Assembly: GCA_031553675.1 (NCBI GenBank)
Contig: JAVBLF010000111.1
Coordinates: 1-26,228 of the forward strand
DNA length: 26,228 nucleotides
Source of the DNA: JAVBLF01 sp031553675
Lineage (GTDB): Bacteria > Bacillota > Clostridia > Christensenellales > CALWSW01
Reading direction: 5' to 3'
The notes below the pieces were generated by a model. That model made no database searches. It was not told where the DNA came from and saw only the letters and a program-made list of their open reading frames with translations. This document shows, one piece after another, positions 1 to 6,891 of this stretch. The stretch's first letter is position 1. Every line of letters begins with the position of its first letter. Position numbers and translations under genes: made by a program.

Positions 1-82
1 TGAGCGCCCGATCCCTCGCTGTTATCTGCTCGCCTTGGCGGGTGATGGTGTCGGCCTGGGTTTGGATGATGCTGTCGGCCAT
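1..82 (-). CDS. Partial phage early protein (N-terminal 27 residues)
   Basis: An ATG at 82-80 overlaps the TGA of the preceding gene as ATGA, the coupling used throughout this operon. The frame stays open to the window edge and gives 27 residues starting MADSIIQTQADT. The stretch is polar and looks helical or coiled-coil. I do not recognise the family. Nothing can be said about length or function because the rest lies outside the window. Confidence 0.55.
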   Translation of the reverse strand, partial: MADSIIQTQADTITRQGEQITARDRAL

Positions 83-264
83 CACGCCGTCCTCCTGCAT
101 TCCGTTTCGTGCTTATCCCAGCAATCTTCGCAGTAGATCACACCGTAGTCGTTGTGATAATCCTGGCCTGCATAAATGCCCTGTCCGCATTCGCAGTACG
201 TTTTCGGCTTCTCGTCCTCTTCCTGCGGATCGTGACGCAGGCGAGTGGTTTCGCTGTATGGCAT
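82..264 (-). CDS. Small zinc-ribbon phage protein (60 aa)
   Basis: The protein begins MPYSETTRLRHDPQEEDE and carries CxC at residues 26-28 and CxxC near 49-52, a probable four-cysteine zinc site in a treble-clef or ribbon. A longer frame exists upstream to 357, but it would run through the 52-residue gene. The start at 264 follows the upstream stop by one base, as expected in this compact operon. Small cysteine-rich proteins are common in phage early regions and often bind DNA or host proteins. The specific role is unknown. Confidence 0.7.
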   Translation of the reverse strand: MPYSETTRLRHDPQEEDEKPKTYCECGQGIYAGQDYHNDYGVIYCEDCWDKHETECRRTA

Positions 265-265
265 A

Positions 266-424
266 TTACACCGCCGTTTCTTCGTCGTAGAGAAAATGCT
301 TGGGCAGCACTGGGTCTGCCATGAACTCCGGACATTCAATGACGAGATAGCCGTCAATCCGTTCGTGCCGCTTTACTTCGACTGCGGCACCGCAATTGCA
401 TCGCTTCGGTTGATTGTCTTTCAT
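266..424 (-). CDS. Small phage protein with CxC motif (52 aa)
   Basis: This gene is only 52 codons long but its placement is convincing. Its ATG (424-422) overlaps the TGA of the DnaC-like gene as ATGA, and its TAA ends one base before the next ATG. The product begins MKDNQPKRCNCGAAVEV and has a further cysteine near residue 31 in a VIECPEF segment, so three cysteines could form part of a metal site. It probably continues the operon's series of small cysteine-containing proteins. No function can be assigned. Confidence 0.65.
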   Translation of the reverse strand: MKDNQPKRCNCGAAVEVKRHERIDGYLVIECPEFMADPVLPKHFLYDEETAV

Positions 425-1263
425 AGCTCAACCCCCAAAATTCGCGCCATTTCCGCCTTGTTGTCGTACATCTTGCCACGTCGGCGGCTCTCTCCGTCCA
501 CCTTGACTGGAGCGCACCGCTCTCGAACGCGATCGTACGATCGATGCAATGCGATATTTTCAGGAGCCTTGAGATCCTTTGGCGCAAGATTTGTCGTGCA
601 GATCAAAGGCTTTTTGCTCCTATAGCGCGAGTCGATAATTTGGTATACCTGCTCCATTGCGAATGACGTGTCGCGCTCAGCGCCCAAGTCGTCGATCACC
701 AGCAGCCCGAACTTTTGCAGCGATACGATGAAAGTGTTTTTGTCAGCGTCAAAGCCCATCGCCTGCATTTTGTTGAGCAGCATCGGCATGCTGATCACAT
801 AAGCCGATATACCTCGGTCGATGAGCGCATTCGCGATGCAGCAGCCCCAGAAAGTCTTGCCAGTACCGACGCCGCCGTAAAACAGAAGTCCCATGCCATT
901 CTTGTACATTTCCGGCCACTCTTCGACGTAGCGATGCGCGATCATAGCCGTTCTGTCGTCTGTGCCGTCGTCGTTGGCAAAGGTCTGGCGATACGAAGGG
1001 TCAGTAAGCCCGGAGCGCCTAAGCCTGCGTACTTTTTGCGCGAACTCAATCTTTAGAGCCTTTTCACGTTCGGCATGGAACCGCTCGGCCATGCAGGGAC
1101 ATTGACAAAAGACGCGGTGAACGCCCTGCGGTGTGTTGATGTCGCATTGCTTTTTGCCGCCACATTGACCGCAAACGAGAAATCCGTCGGCATCAATGGT
1201 GTCCCCGCCTTGGGCGTTATTGCGAGATATTGAGAGTATGGCAGAGGTGAGATCGAGTCCCAA
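421..1263 (-). CDS. DnaC/DnaI-like helicase loader, AAA+ ATPase
   Basis: This is a phage replication protein expected to load the replicative helicase onto phage DNA. An N-terminal cysteine cluster (CGQCGGKKQC, then CQCPC) is followed by the AAA+ core: Walker A GGVGTGKT near residues 130-137 and Walker B LLVIDD near 187-192, then sensor-type TTN and arginine-rich segments. I start at TTG 1263 because GAGGAG lies 8 bases upstream. A GTG at 1272 would add three residues but sits directly on that site. It follows the DUF4373-like gene, giving the usual initiator-loader pair. At 280 residues it is a normal length. Confidence 0.9.
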   Translation of the reverse strand: MGLDLTSAILSISRNNAQGGDTIDADGFLVCGQCGGKKQCDINTPQGVHRVFCQCPCMAERFHAEREKALKIEFAQKVRRLRRSGLTDPSYRQTFANDDGTDDRTAMIAHRYVEEWPEMYKNGMGLLFYGGVGTGKTFWGCCIANALIDRGISAYVISMPMLLNKMQAMGFDADKNTFIVSLQKFGLLVIDDLGAERDTSFAMEQVYQIIDSRYRSKKPLICTTNLAPKDLKAPENIALHRSYDRVRERCAPVKVDGESRRRGKMYDNKAEMARILGVEL

Positions 1264-1297
1264 TATTACCACTCCTCGTCATAATTCTTTTGGTTTG

Positions 1298-2080
1298 TCA
1301 GCTCGTTGGCGGGTTTCGCTCCCGCGCTGTTTTTGAGCGGGAATATCCCCGACCAGCCCCTGGCAATTGACTGCTCAGGATCGCTATCTTCGTCGGCACG
1401 TCGGAAGCGAGCGCATCCAGTTGCATGATGAGAGAGGCAATGGCTCTGCTCGTCATAGGCTTCTTCCGCTCTTTCCGGTCGGCAATGAAGTCGCAAATGG
1501 CAGCGTCAAGCAAAGGATCGTCCGCGTAGCGGACAGGCGGAGCGTCAGCGACGCTCTTCTTCTTTCCTTTACTCTCCTTTGCTTTACTTTCCTTTACTTT
1601 ACTTTGCGGCAAAATGTCTACTTTTTCGTCCAAAATGCCTCCTTTTTCATCGAAAATGTTGCCATCTTGCCATTCAACGGTATTCTTGTACTCATCCATA
1701 TCTATCAACGAGATTCGTGGATCAAACAGGACATCCTTTCGTTTGTGGCATGCATCGAAATACCTTCGCTGTATCCCCTTGCTGGTCAATATAGAGAACC
1801 TCTCAAAAATGCTTCTATCAAAGAACCCACGTTTGAGCAATTCAAACACTACATCCTTCACGCAGGAATGCTGACAACCGTCACCCACGCCTTTTGCAAA
1901 CAATAGTGCAATATCGTCGTCCCAGCGGATAAAATAGCCGTCTCGGTATATCTTGCATAGCAGCCTAACTGCGATGACCTCTCCCTTTGTCCCGAACCGC
2001 GCAGATACGAACTGGATTTTCTCGTCACTGAAGAAATCTACATCGAATGAAAAATAGTCCAGTCCCGTTTTTCTGTTCAT
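1298..2080 (-). CDS. Lin1244/DUF4373-like phage replication protein, frameshifted near its 3' end
   Basis: The N-terminal part (TGLDYFSFDVDFFSDEKI, then KGEVIAVRLLCKIY) matches the Lin1244/Lin1753 (DUF4373) domain of phage replication initiators related to DnaD, next to a DnaC-like loader as expected. The reading frame as given ends at 1298 with an unrelated tail after KIAIL. The family-type ending EQSIARGWSGIFPLKN appears in another frame and runs to a stop at 1266-1268, just where the next gene begins. Restoring one G near 1376-1380 would join the two into a protein of about 271 residues. This is either a real inactivating or altering mutation or a sequencing error. Confidence 0.85.
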   Translation of the reverse strand: MNRKTGLDYFSFDVDFFSDEKIQFVSARFGTKGEVIAVRLLCKIYRDGYFIRWDDDIALLFAKGVGDGCQHSCVKDVVFELLKRGFFDRSIFERFSILTSKGIQRRYFDACHKRKDVLFDPRISLIDMDEYKNTVEWQDGNIFDEKGGILDEKVDILPQSKVKESKAKESKGKKKSVADAPPVRYADDPLLDAAICDFIADRKERKKPMTSRAIASLIMQLDALASDVPTKIAILSSQLPGAGRGYSRSKTARERNPPTS

Positions 2081-2104
2081 GACGGTTTTCCATCACCCCC
2101 ACCT

Positions 2105-2130
2105 GCGCCCGGTACCCGCATACCGGGCGC
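2105..2130. repeat. Perfect 10-bp inverted repeat in replication operon
   Basis: GCGCCCGGTA and its exact complement are separated by a 6-base loop. The hairpin fills most of the 64-base gap between the HNH gene and the DUF4373-like gene. No T-run follows in either direction, so it is not a classical terminator. It could protect or process the mRNA. Confidence 0.6.
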
Positions 2131-2144
2131 GCCTGCTATGTGAA

Positions 2145-2387
2145 TCACGTCGTGCGTTTCCCCACGATTTCGCGGAGGACACGTCTCGGAATCTTGCCAT
2201 CATGCACTTTTCGATGGCACTCATGGCACAGATGAATCAGATTATCCGGCACGTCATGCCCACCAGCACCCTTCGATTTGATGTGATGGACTTCGCCCTT
2301 GCCCCAGCGGTAGCAATACTCGCAGAAGTCCCTTCGTGCGGCCTTGATGGCATTCCGGTCGCGGATGCGCTCACATTTCGGAAGCAT
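2145..2387 (-). CDS. HNH endonuclease, small phage type (80 aa)
   Basis: The 80-residue protein has the layout of an HNH nuclease: CEYC at 22-25, the VHHIKSK histidine pair at about 33-34, HLCHECHRKVHDGK near 52-65. The CxxC pairs bind structural zinc and the HH/H residues hold the catalytic metal. It starts at 2387 with GGGAG seven bases upstream, and the start lies inside the last codons of the preceding gene. Such nucleases are often encoded beside phage recombination genes and may nick or process DNA. A free-standing homing nuclease is an alternative. Confidence 0.88.
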   Translation of the reverse strand: MLPKCERIRDRNAIKAARRDFCEYCYRWGKGEVHHIKSKGAGGHDVPDNLIHLCHECHRKVHDGKIPRRVLREIVGKRTT

Positions 2388-2709
2388 GGCCCCACTCCCT
2401 TGCGATCTGGCTTTCGAGGATGCGGATGTTGAGCTTGTAGGCGTGGATGGCTTCTCTGGCTGACTCGTACACTACCTCGGCAGCGTCGCGGTCGAGCCGA
2501 AGCTGCGCGACTCTCTCGTCGCCCCTCGCGACGTCGCCGATGATGGTGACGGGGAAGCCGTCGGCGCGAAGCGCAAGGATTTTCGCAGCGAGGGCGACGC
2601 CGTAATCGCGTTTCTTTTGGGCATAATCGGAGCCGCGCTCTTTGTAGGCGTTAATTGCCTTGTCGAGCAGGCGTCGATTCTGCTGCATCTCGCGCATGAG
2701 GTCCTGCAT
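2371..2709 (-). CDS. Phage protein of unknown function, helical (112 aa)
   Basis: The sequence is mostly charged helix (MQDLMREMQQNRRLLDKAI at the start, then repeated heptad-like segments to the end), so a coiled-coil fold is likely. GGGAG lies six bases before the ATG. It sits directly downstream of ERF with a 3-base gap and overlaps the HNH start. The position suggests a part in the recombination and replication module, but I cannot name a family. Confidence 0.75.
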   Translation of the reverse strand: MQDLMREMQQNRRLLDKAINAYKERGSDYAQKKRDYGVALAAKILALRADGFPVTIIGDVARGDERVAQLRLDRDAAEVVYESAREAIHAYKLNIRILESQIAREWGHASEM

Positions 2710-2712
2710 GTT

Positions 2713-3354
2713 TTACTCCCAAGGCAGCTTCAGTTCCTGCTGAATGCTGTGCAAGAGCGCATTGAGCGCTGTGGAAGGCGCATCTGCGCTGCTCTTGTAC
2801 CCGTTCTGTGAGAATGCTCGCTTGAGCAACTCCACATCACCGCCTGCGGCAAGCTTCAGTTCCTTGATTTGCTCCGCTGTGAGAGCGCCATCTTTTGCTT
2901 TCTCTTGCTGCTTGGGTGCCGGTTTTGACGGCTCGTGCGTTTCGGCGTCGGGGTCTTGCATCTCCTCGGTCGGGATGCAAAAAGTTTGGAAGCAGGCGTA
3001 TTTGAATGCAACCGACATGGCCTTGTTCGTGGCCTTATCGCCGCTGTCCATGCCCTCACCGACGACGATAGCGCTCACGCTGCTCCCATCGTCGGCGTAG
3101 AAGCTAAACTTCACGCGGCAGATCGAATAAATCAGGTTGCCGCCCTTTGCGGTCGTCCGTTCTTCGCGTGTGTGTTCTAGCACTTCCGGGACGATGCTGA
3201 CGTTGTGCTTGACCAGGGCGGGTTGCAATGCGTTCATGACGTCGTCGATGCCGCGATACATGAAGCCCTGTTGCTGGTTTCGCTTCTCTTTCCCGATATG
3301 TCCGATCTCGGCCATAACCGCCGAAAGCGCGCTGTAGATTTTAGGGCTTTCCAC
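2713..3354 (-). CDS. ERF-family single-strand annealing protein
   Basis: This is a phage recombinase that anneals complementary single strands. The ERF core is clear: KIYSALSAVMAEIGHIGKE, GFMYRGIDDVMNAL and the GEGMDSGDKATNKAMSVA block with KYACFQTFCIPTE. A proline, lysine and glutamate-rich linker near residues 135-155 leads to a small C-terminal helical tail ending LKLPWE. The start is GTG at 3354, two codons after the stop of the Gam-like gene. Length (213) is typical. Together with the Gam-like gene it forms a recombination pair comparable in logic to lambda Red. Confidence 0.9.
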   Translation of the reverse strand: MESPKIYSALSAVMAEIGHIGKEKRNQQQGFMYRGIDDVMNALQPALVKHNVSIVPEVLEHTREERTTAKGGNLIYSICRVKFSFYADDGSSVSAIVVGEGMDSGDKATNKAMSVAFKYACFQTFCIPTEEMQDPDAETHEPSKPAPKQQEKAKDGALTAEQIKELKLAAGGDVELLKRAFSQNGYKSSADAPSTALNALLHSIQQELKLPWE

Positions 3355-3357
3355 AAC

Positions 3358-3903
3358 CTAAACCCCCTTCGCGAGTTCCACCGTGAAGCTGTCCGCGCCG
3401 ATCGTTGGGATAACACCTTCGACGAGCTCTCCGGTTTCGGCGTAAATGGCAGCACCGGCCGCGATGATAATCGACTTTTTAAGGCTGTTCGCGCCATCCC
3501 AGTCTGTGGACTCCACGACCTTGATGTGCTTGGGAGCCTTGGCTTTGCACCAGGCGAGCATTGCCGCCTCGTCGCGCTTGAAGCTCACGCGGCCCTTTTT
3601 GAGTACAAGGGAACCGGATGGGAGCTGGTACTTCTCCTGTGTCGCGGTGGTTTTGTGCGGCACCGTATCGAAATAGGCGTTGAGCAGCCCGATGAAGTAG
3701 GCGGCGCTGTTTTCGGCGCGATCCTTGAAGTGTTGCGCCTGCTGCTGGTAGAAAGCAATCTGCTCGTTGCATGCACCCACCAGGCGCGCTTCTTCCGTGC
3801 GGATTTCAGCCAGTTTTTGCAGTGCCCACTCGGCGCTTTTGTCGTCGTAGACCTCGAAACGCTCTTCCGTTTCGGGGATGATCTCTTTCAAAATGGCGTT
3901 CAT
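3358..3903 (-). CDS. Host-nuclease inhibitor, Gam-like
   Basis: The product resembles the Mu Gam-type host-nuclease inhibitors of Firmicutes phages: a helical region (residues about 18-62), then KYQLPSGSLVLKKGRVSFK and a C-terminal part with HIKVVESTDWDGAN. Such proteins bind DNA ends and protect them from RecBCD/AddAB-type nucleases. The open frame extends to 4029, but the start at 3903 is preceded by GGAGGAAAAGC, an excellent ribosome site, and the longer form would overlap the next gene. Its place before ERF supports a recombination role. The product has 181 residues. Confidence 0.85.
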   Translation of the reverse strand: MNAILKEIIPETEERFEVYDDKSAEWALQKLAEIRTEEARLVGACNEQIAFYQQQAQHFKDRAENSAAYFIGLLNAYFDTVPHKTTATQEKYQLPSGSLVLKKGRVSFKRDEAAMLAWCKAKAPKHIKVVESTDWDGANSLKKSIIIAAGAAIYAETGELVEGVIPTIGADSFTVELAKGV

Positions 3904-3913
3904 GCTTTTCCTC

Positions 3914-4099
3914 CTATCGGTCGTAGAGCGTCCGAAGGCACTCGTCGCAAACGTCTGTCTGTTCTTCGTCAATTTCCTCGCCGCAATGAACGCAGCGGGG
4001 AACGGCATACGGGCTTGCCTTTCCGGCACCCAGGTTGAAAAAGAACTTGCTCATCGTGTTGATATCGGCGTCATCAAACGCAAGAATTTCATTCTTCAT
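3914..4099 (-). CDS. Small zinc-ribbon phage protein (61 aa)
   Basis: Two cysteine pairs, CVHCGE and CDECL, are 14 residues apart near the C-terminus, a typical zinc ribbon. GGAG lies eight bases before the ATG. The start overlaps the stop of the upstream gene as ATGA. An internal methionine at residue 16 (MSKFFFNLGAGK) could also serve as start. No family was recognised. Confidence 0.7.
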   Translation of the reverse strand: MKNEILAFDDADINTMSKFFFNLGAGKASPYAVPRCVHCGEEIDEEQTDVCDECLRTLYDR

Positions 4100-4542
4100 G
4101 GCTTATCTCCATAGTCCGGCGCACGATCTCTGTATGCCCAGTAAATCCGATCGCGCCGACACATGTTGTTCAGTTCCGCGCGCTCGTTCAGCCCTTCGGC
4201 GCAGTGAGCGCAGAGCGTGTAGTATGGCGCAAAGGTGAGCGCCTTGGCGTGGCTGGCGAGCGTCGCGGTGCGGATGCTTGCGACAGCGCGTCGATCGGAT
4301 ATGCCCAATATGCGCTTGCAGTTGTCGCAGATGCGGTAGGCTTCGTTCGACGATTCAGGCGATAGCGCTGGTTCGTCTCGACTGTTGCGCCACCATTCAT
4401 AGGCTTCTTGTGGCGTCACGTCGTCGCTCACCATGAAGCAGTCGACGACACCAACAAAGCGTTCAGAGATCTCGCACCATGTGCCTTCGATTGTCGTTAC
4501 AAAGCCGTCGGCACGGTGTTTCGGGATCTCGCTGTAGTCCAT
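4096..4542 (-). CDS. Phage protein of unknown function with CxxC pairs (148 aa)
   Basis: The start at 4542 (MDYSEIPKHRADGFV) is preceded by AAAGG at a good distance. The longer open frame to 4662 would run into the neighbouring gene. The N-terminal half resembles a small beta-rich domain with TWCEISERFVGVVDCFMV. The C-terminal half has CDNCKRILG and CAHCAEGL, a likely zinc site. The stop is coupled to the next gene by ATGA. Function is unknown. Confidence 0.7.
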   Translation of the reverse strand: MDYSEIPKHRADGFVTTIEGTWCEISERFVGVVDCFMVSDDVTPQEAYEWWRNSRDEPALSPESSNEAYRICDNCKRILGISDRRAVASIRTATLASHAKALTFAPYYTLCAHCAEGLNERAELNNMCRRDRIYWAYRDRAPDYGDKP

Positions 4543-4591
4543 GGCTTGCCTTTCTGCGCAAAATGCGCTACGATATGGGTGTAATTTGTGT

Positions 4592-4789
4592 TCAGGACGC
4601 TTGTGCGTCCGCGCCCTGCTGGTTGCCGCCAGTGGGGCTTTTTTCGTCCGGTGCGTTATCACGCCAGCAATGCTTCAAATCGGCTACGGCGTACCTCCAG
4701 AAGATCCAAGCGATTGTCACGAGCAGCGCGGGACCAAGCGCCAACCAGATCTGGTTAAGAGCGGCGAAAAGGTATTCTGTGGGGGTCAT
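4592..4789 (-). CDS. Small single-pass membrane protein (65 aa)
   Basis: Starting at 4789, MTPTEYLFAALNQIW leads into a hydrophobic helix (about residues 9-33, ALGPALLVTIAWIFWRYAV), followed by a polar tail with DEKSPTGGNQQ. The start lies inside the end of the upstream gene as ATGA, and AGGAAA is eight bases away. A membrane protein inside an early operon might act in exclusion or host takeover, but that is inference from position only. Confidence 0.6.
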   Translation of the reverse strand: MTPTEYLFAALNQIWLALGPALLVTIAWIFWRYAVADLKHCWRDNAPDEKSPTGGNQQGADAQAS

Positions 4790-5061
4790 TGGGGTTTCCT
4801 CATTTCTTCGAAGTAGCGCTGAATCATCGCGTCGACTATGCCATAATCGGCGCATTGGAGTACGTTTTTTCTTGGGTCGTTTTCTCTCGGCAGTGGACTA
4901 TACGTCTGACACCCGATAAGAAAGTCAATCACTGCCTTATTTCCGGCGACTCTTCTAGTGAGCAACATGAGGTTGTCGCAGTCTTTGCATAGGTGGAATA
5001 TGCAGCCATCGACGTTAGCTTCGAGGCTTGCCGATTGACCGCAGCGGTAGCATTTATCCAT
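4786..5061 (-). CDS. Small phage protein with N-terminal zinc motif (91 aa)
   Basis: The protein begins MDKCYRCGQSASLEANVDG and has CxxC at 4-7 and CKDC near 25-28, a four-cysteine zinc module. The rest is a helical domain ending RYFEEMRKPQ. I chose 5061 over 5076 because GGGGAG lies seven bases upstream. It is coupled to the next gene by ATGA. I do not recognise the family. Confidence 0.68.
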   Translation of the reverse strand: MDKCYRCGQSASLEANVDGCIFHLCKDCDNLMLLTRRVAGNKAVIDFLIGCQTYSPLPRENDPRKNVLQCADYGIVDAMIQRYFEEMRKPQ

Positions 5062-5082
5062 GTGTTTTCTCCCCAAAGGCGT

Positions 5083-5370
5083 TCATTTGGCATTTCCGCC
5101 CGTGACAGCCCATGCTGGCTTTTTCGGGTCGTTGGGTGGTGGAAAGATTTCTTCCAAGGGTAGGGCGGAAAGCCCGACAAAGCGTTTGATTTTATGGGCT
5201 TCGTTGATCGAGAACTGCCGTCGCCCTCGCCCGTTCATACAGTCGGAGATGTAGCCGACAGAACGGTCAGTGATATGAGCCAGGTCTTTATATGTGATGC
5301 CACGCATTAGCATCTCGGCACGTAGGCGCAAATACTGGCGTGCGCGTGGCGTTTTGCTTTTCTGCGGCAT
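5083..5370 (-). CDS. Helix-turn-helix phage protein (95 aa)
   Basis: Residues about 14-65 fit an XRE-type helix-turn-helix: LRAEMLMRGITYKDLAHIT, SVGYISDCMNGRGRR and a following helix INEAHKIKRFVGL. The end (LEEIFPPPNDP) is like that of small phage regulators of this class. GGAAGGTGAGTCC precedes the ATG. As an early-operon gene close to the switch it may act as a Cro-like or early regulator. It has an unusually basic N-terminus, MPQKSKTPRARQYLR. Confidence 0.72.
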   Translation of the reverse strand: MPQKSKTPRARQYLRLRAEMLMRGITYKDLAHITDRSVGYISDCMNGRGRRQFSINEAHKIKRFVGLSALPLEEIFPPPNDPKKPAWAVTGGNAK

Positions 5371-5409
5371 GGACTCACCTTCCTTTTTGTTGTGCCAAAT
5401 GATATTGCG

Positions 5410-5586
5410 TCATGCAATGCGCCCAATGACGTACATTGCCGTGCCTCGTCGCGTGTGGTAGACGTGCATCAGGATCCAATCTCCAGTTGCTAAGAAGCTG
5501 TTTACGGTTGCTTCCAGGTCGCAGGTCAAAACCTGTTTGACTCTCGATAGGGTTTCGACGCTGGGGAGCGTGGCTTGTTTCGGCAT
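5410..5586 (-). CDS. Small phage protein, first gene of early operon (58 aa)
   Basis: The 58-codon frame begins MPKQATLPSVETLSRV and contains GDWILMHVYHTRRG and MYVIGRIA, a compact beta-rich segment. AGGTG is seven bases before the ATG. It is the most upstream gene I can support in the leftward early operon. The promoter between it and the lipoprotein gene is not clear: only a weak TTACAG-17-TATACC match, overlapping the rightward promoter, was seen. Function is unknown. Confidence 0.6.
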   Translation of the reverse strand: MPKQATLPSVETLSRVKQVLTCDLEATVNSFLATGDWILMHVYHTRRGTAMYVIGRIA

Positions 5587-5645
5587 GGGTTCACCTGCTT
5601 TCTGATGAGTGGTCTGCTATATGTGCTTCCTATGCGTGTGCTGTG

Positions 5646-5674
5646 TTGATCGCTGCGGTTGTGATTGGTATAAT
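5646..5674 (+). promoter_or_regulatory. Sigma-A-type promoter for the lipoprotein gene
   Basis: TTGATC and TATAAT are separated by exactly 17 bases. The predicted start is about 30 bases before the ATG at 5712. Confidence 0.75.
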
Positions 5675-5711
5675 TGTTCCGGTACAAATCTGTAACTACA
5701 AGGGGGTACTT

Positions 5712-6248
5712 ATGAAAAAGGTCATTCCACTGCTGCTTTGTGCAGCGCTGCTGGTTGGGTGTGGAGCGCCCAGTTCTAACGAAGCCAATAAAGAGGCTAA
5801 CGTAGAGTCAACCAGCGCGGTTGAGGAAAAAACCGATGAACCGACGCCCGAGCCTACACCGGAACCAACGTCCGTGCCGCAAGCTACCGAAGGTGATGTT
5901 GGAAAATATTACGTATCCATCGGAGAGGCGGAAGCCGGGAAGACCTATGACGACAAACCGTGCGTAATCGTTTCGTATACTTGGACAAACAACGGGGACG
6001 AAGCCGCAAACTTTATGTTCGCGATTTCCGATAAGTGCTTCCAGGACGGCATTGAATGCGAATCCGCAATCGTGACTGGCGAAGATATTGGAACAAACTC
6101 GATGAAGGACATTAAGCCAGGCGCAACCCTCGAAGTGAAAAAGGCATACGTTGCTGACCCTGGTAAAGCGTTTGATATCGAAATTTCAGAGCTAATCAGT
6201 TTCAGCAAAGAGATCCCCGTAGCCAAATCGTTCGAAGCATTAAACTAG
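5712..6248 (+). CDS. DUF5067-like secreted lipoprotein
   Basis: MKKVIPLLLCAALLVGC is a lipoprotein signal with lipobox LVGC at residues 14-17. A low-complexity linker rich in Glu, Pro and Thr follows (about 40-60, PTPEPTPEPTS). The folded part contains YYVSIGEAEAGKTYDDKP, SYTWTNN and MFAISDKCFQDG, resembling DUF5067 immunoglobulin-like lipoproteins of Firmicutes. GGGGG precedes the ATG, chosen over an upstream start that would spoil the signal peptide. With its own promoter and terminator inside the prophage it behaves like a cargo gene expressed in the lysogen. Superinfection exclusion at the surface is a possible role, not shown. Confidence 0.82.
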   Translation: MKKVIPLLLCAALLVGCGAPSSNEANKEANVESTSAVEEKTDEPTPEPTPEPTSVPQATEGDVGKYYVSIGEAEAGKTYDDKPCVIVSYTWTNNGDEAANFMFAISDKCFQDGIECESAIVTGEDIGTNSMKDIKPGATLEVKKAYVADPGKAFDIEISELISFSKEIPVAKSFEALN

Positions 6249-6277
6249 GCTTACTCGCTCACATTTTGAGACGATAT

Positions 6278-6302
6278 GCCCGCGCCGCAAGCGCGGGCTT
6301 TA
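6278..6302 (+). terminator. Hairpin terminator after lipoprotein gene
   Basis: GCCCGCGC and GCGCGGGC form an 8-bp stem with a 5-base loop followed by a short T-run (CTTTAT). It lies between convergent genes. Confidence 0.7.
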
Positions 6303-6533
6303 TGCTGTGCTCGTCTTGTCGGTCGTATCTTCTGCGGCGAGGTCAAGGATGCTGCAGCCGCACGCCTGCGCGATCTTGACAGCGTCCAGAAAGTAAGGAC
6401 CATTACGACGAGCGCCCGCCTCCCAGTAGCTGATCGAGCGCTGGCAGATGCCTGTTCTGCGAGCGAGTTCGTTCTGCGAGATGTTCGCCCGACCGCGAGC
6501 TTTGATGATGTTATCGCCTATGTTGATGTTCAT
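6300..6533 (-). CDS. XRE-family regulator (77 aa)
   Basis: A single helix-turn-helix domain fills residues about 5-62: IGDNIIKARGRANISQNELAR, TGICQRSISYWEAGAR, then AVKIAQACGCSILDLA. It lacks any dimerisation or cleavage domain, so it is Cro-sized. The start at 6533 follows AGGTGGTGACTCA. The longer open frame upstream has no ribosome site and covers the divergent promoter. A 12-bp palindrome sits 14 bases upstream and is a likely operator for this protein. Confidence 0.85.
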   Translation of the reverse strand: MNINIGDNIIKARGRANISQNELARRTGICQRSISYWEAGARRNGPYFLDAVKIAQACGCSILDLAAEDTTDKTSTA

Positions 6534-6546
6534 TGAGTCACCACCT

Positions 6547-6558
6547 ACAACATGTTGT
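6547..6558. promoter_or_regulatory. 12-bp palindromic operator candidate
   Basis: ACAACATGTTGT is a perfect palindrome in the gap between the divergent XRE gene and the 85-residue gene, just upstream of the rightward -35 box. Confidence 0.5.
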
Positions 6559-6567
6559 GTTTGCAGC

Positions 6568-6596
6568 TTGATTGCTTGCCAGTTTTGTGTTATTCT
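6568..6596 (+). promoter_or_regulatory. Promoter for the 85-residue conserved gene
   Basis: TTGATT and TATTCT are spaced by 17 bases. A strong AAGGAGGTG ribosome site follows at 6619-6627. Confidence 0.55.
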
Positions 6597-6633
6597 AACT
6601 GTGCTAGTATCTTTCGGGAAGGAGGTGTAGCAA

Positions 6634-6891
6634 TTGAAGATACAAGGGGCAGTTGTCAAGGAACAGGGAGTGACTTTTTCAATTTTCATCGTCAAAAGTC
6701 ACGTTATGAGCAGCGCTTCAGCGCGAGAAGACGCTAGGCGAGGGGTAAGCCAAGTCCTGCCATCACCCGTTATCTTGATGTCGCAAGATAGCAAGGGAGT
6801 TCCCACCTACGAGGGACGCAAGGACATTGTCAAGTTTCTTGCAAACATTGATCCTACACGGATTCCTTGGCGTGAGTACACAATTGGCTGA
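6634..6891 (+). CDS. Conserved small protein of unknown function (85 aa, TTG start)
   Basis: AAGGAGGTG lies six bases before a TTG at 6634, so the rare start codon is well supported. The protein begins MKIQGAVVKEQGVTFSIFIV, continues PSPVILMSQDSKGVPTYEG, and ends RKDIVKFLANIDPTRIPWREY. I recall this pattern from widespread small uncharacterised bacterial proteins of about 85 residues. The fold looks alpha/beta, with a central strand and a QDSxGxPTYxGRxDIVxFL signature. It is divergent from an XRE gene across a palindrome. Function is unknown; in other genomes it is chromosomal as well as phage-borne, as I remember. Confidence 0.8.
   Translation: MKIQGAVVKEQGVTFSIFIVKSHVMSSASAREDARRGVSQVLPSPVILMSQDSKGVPTYEGRKDIVKFLANIDPTRIPWREYTIG

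Noticed and set aside
3904..4029. Longer start for the Gam-like gene
   Set aside because: It would overlap the neighbouring zinc-ribbon gene, while GGAGG directly precedes 3903.
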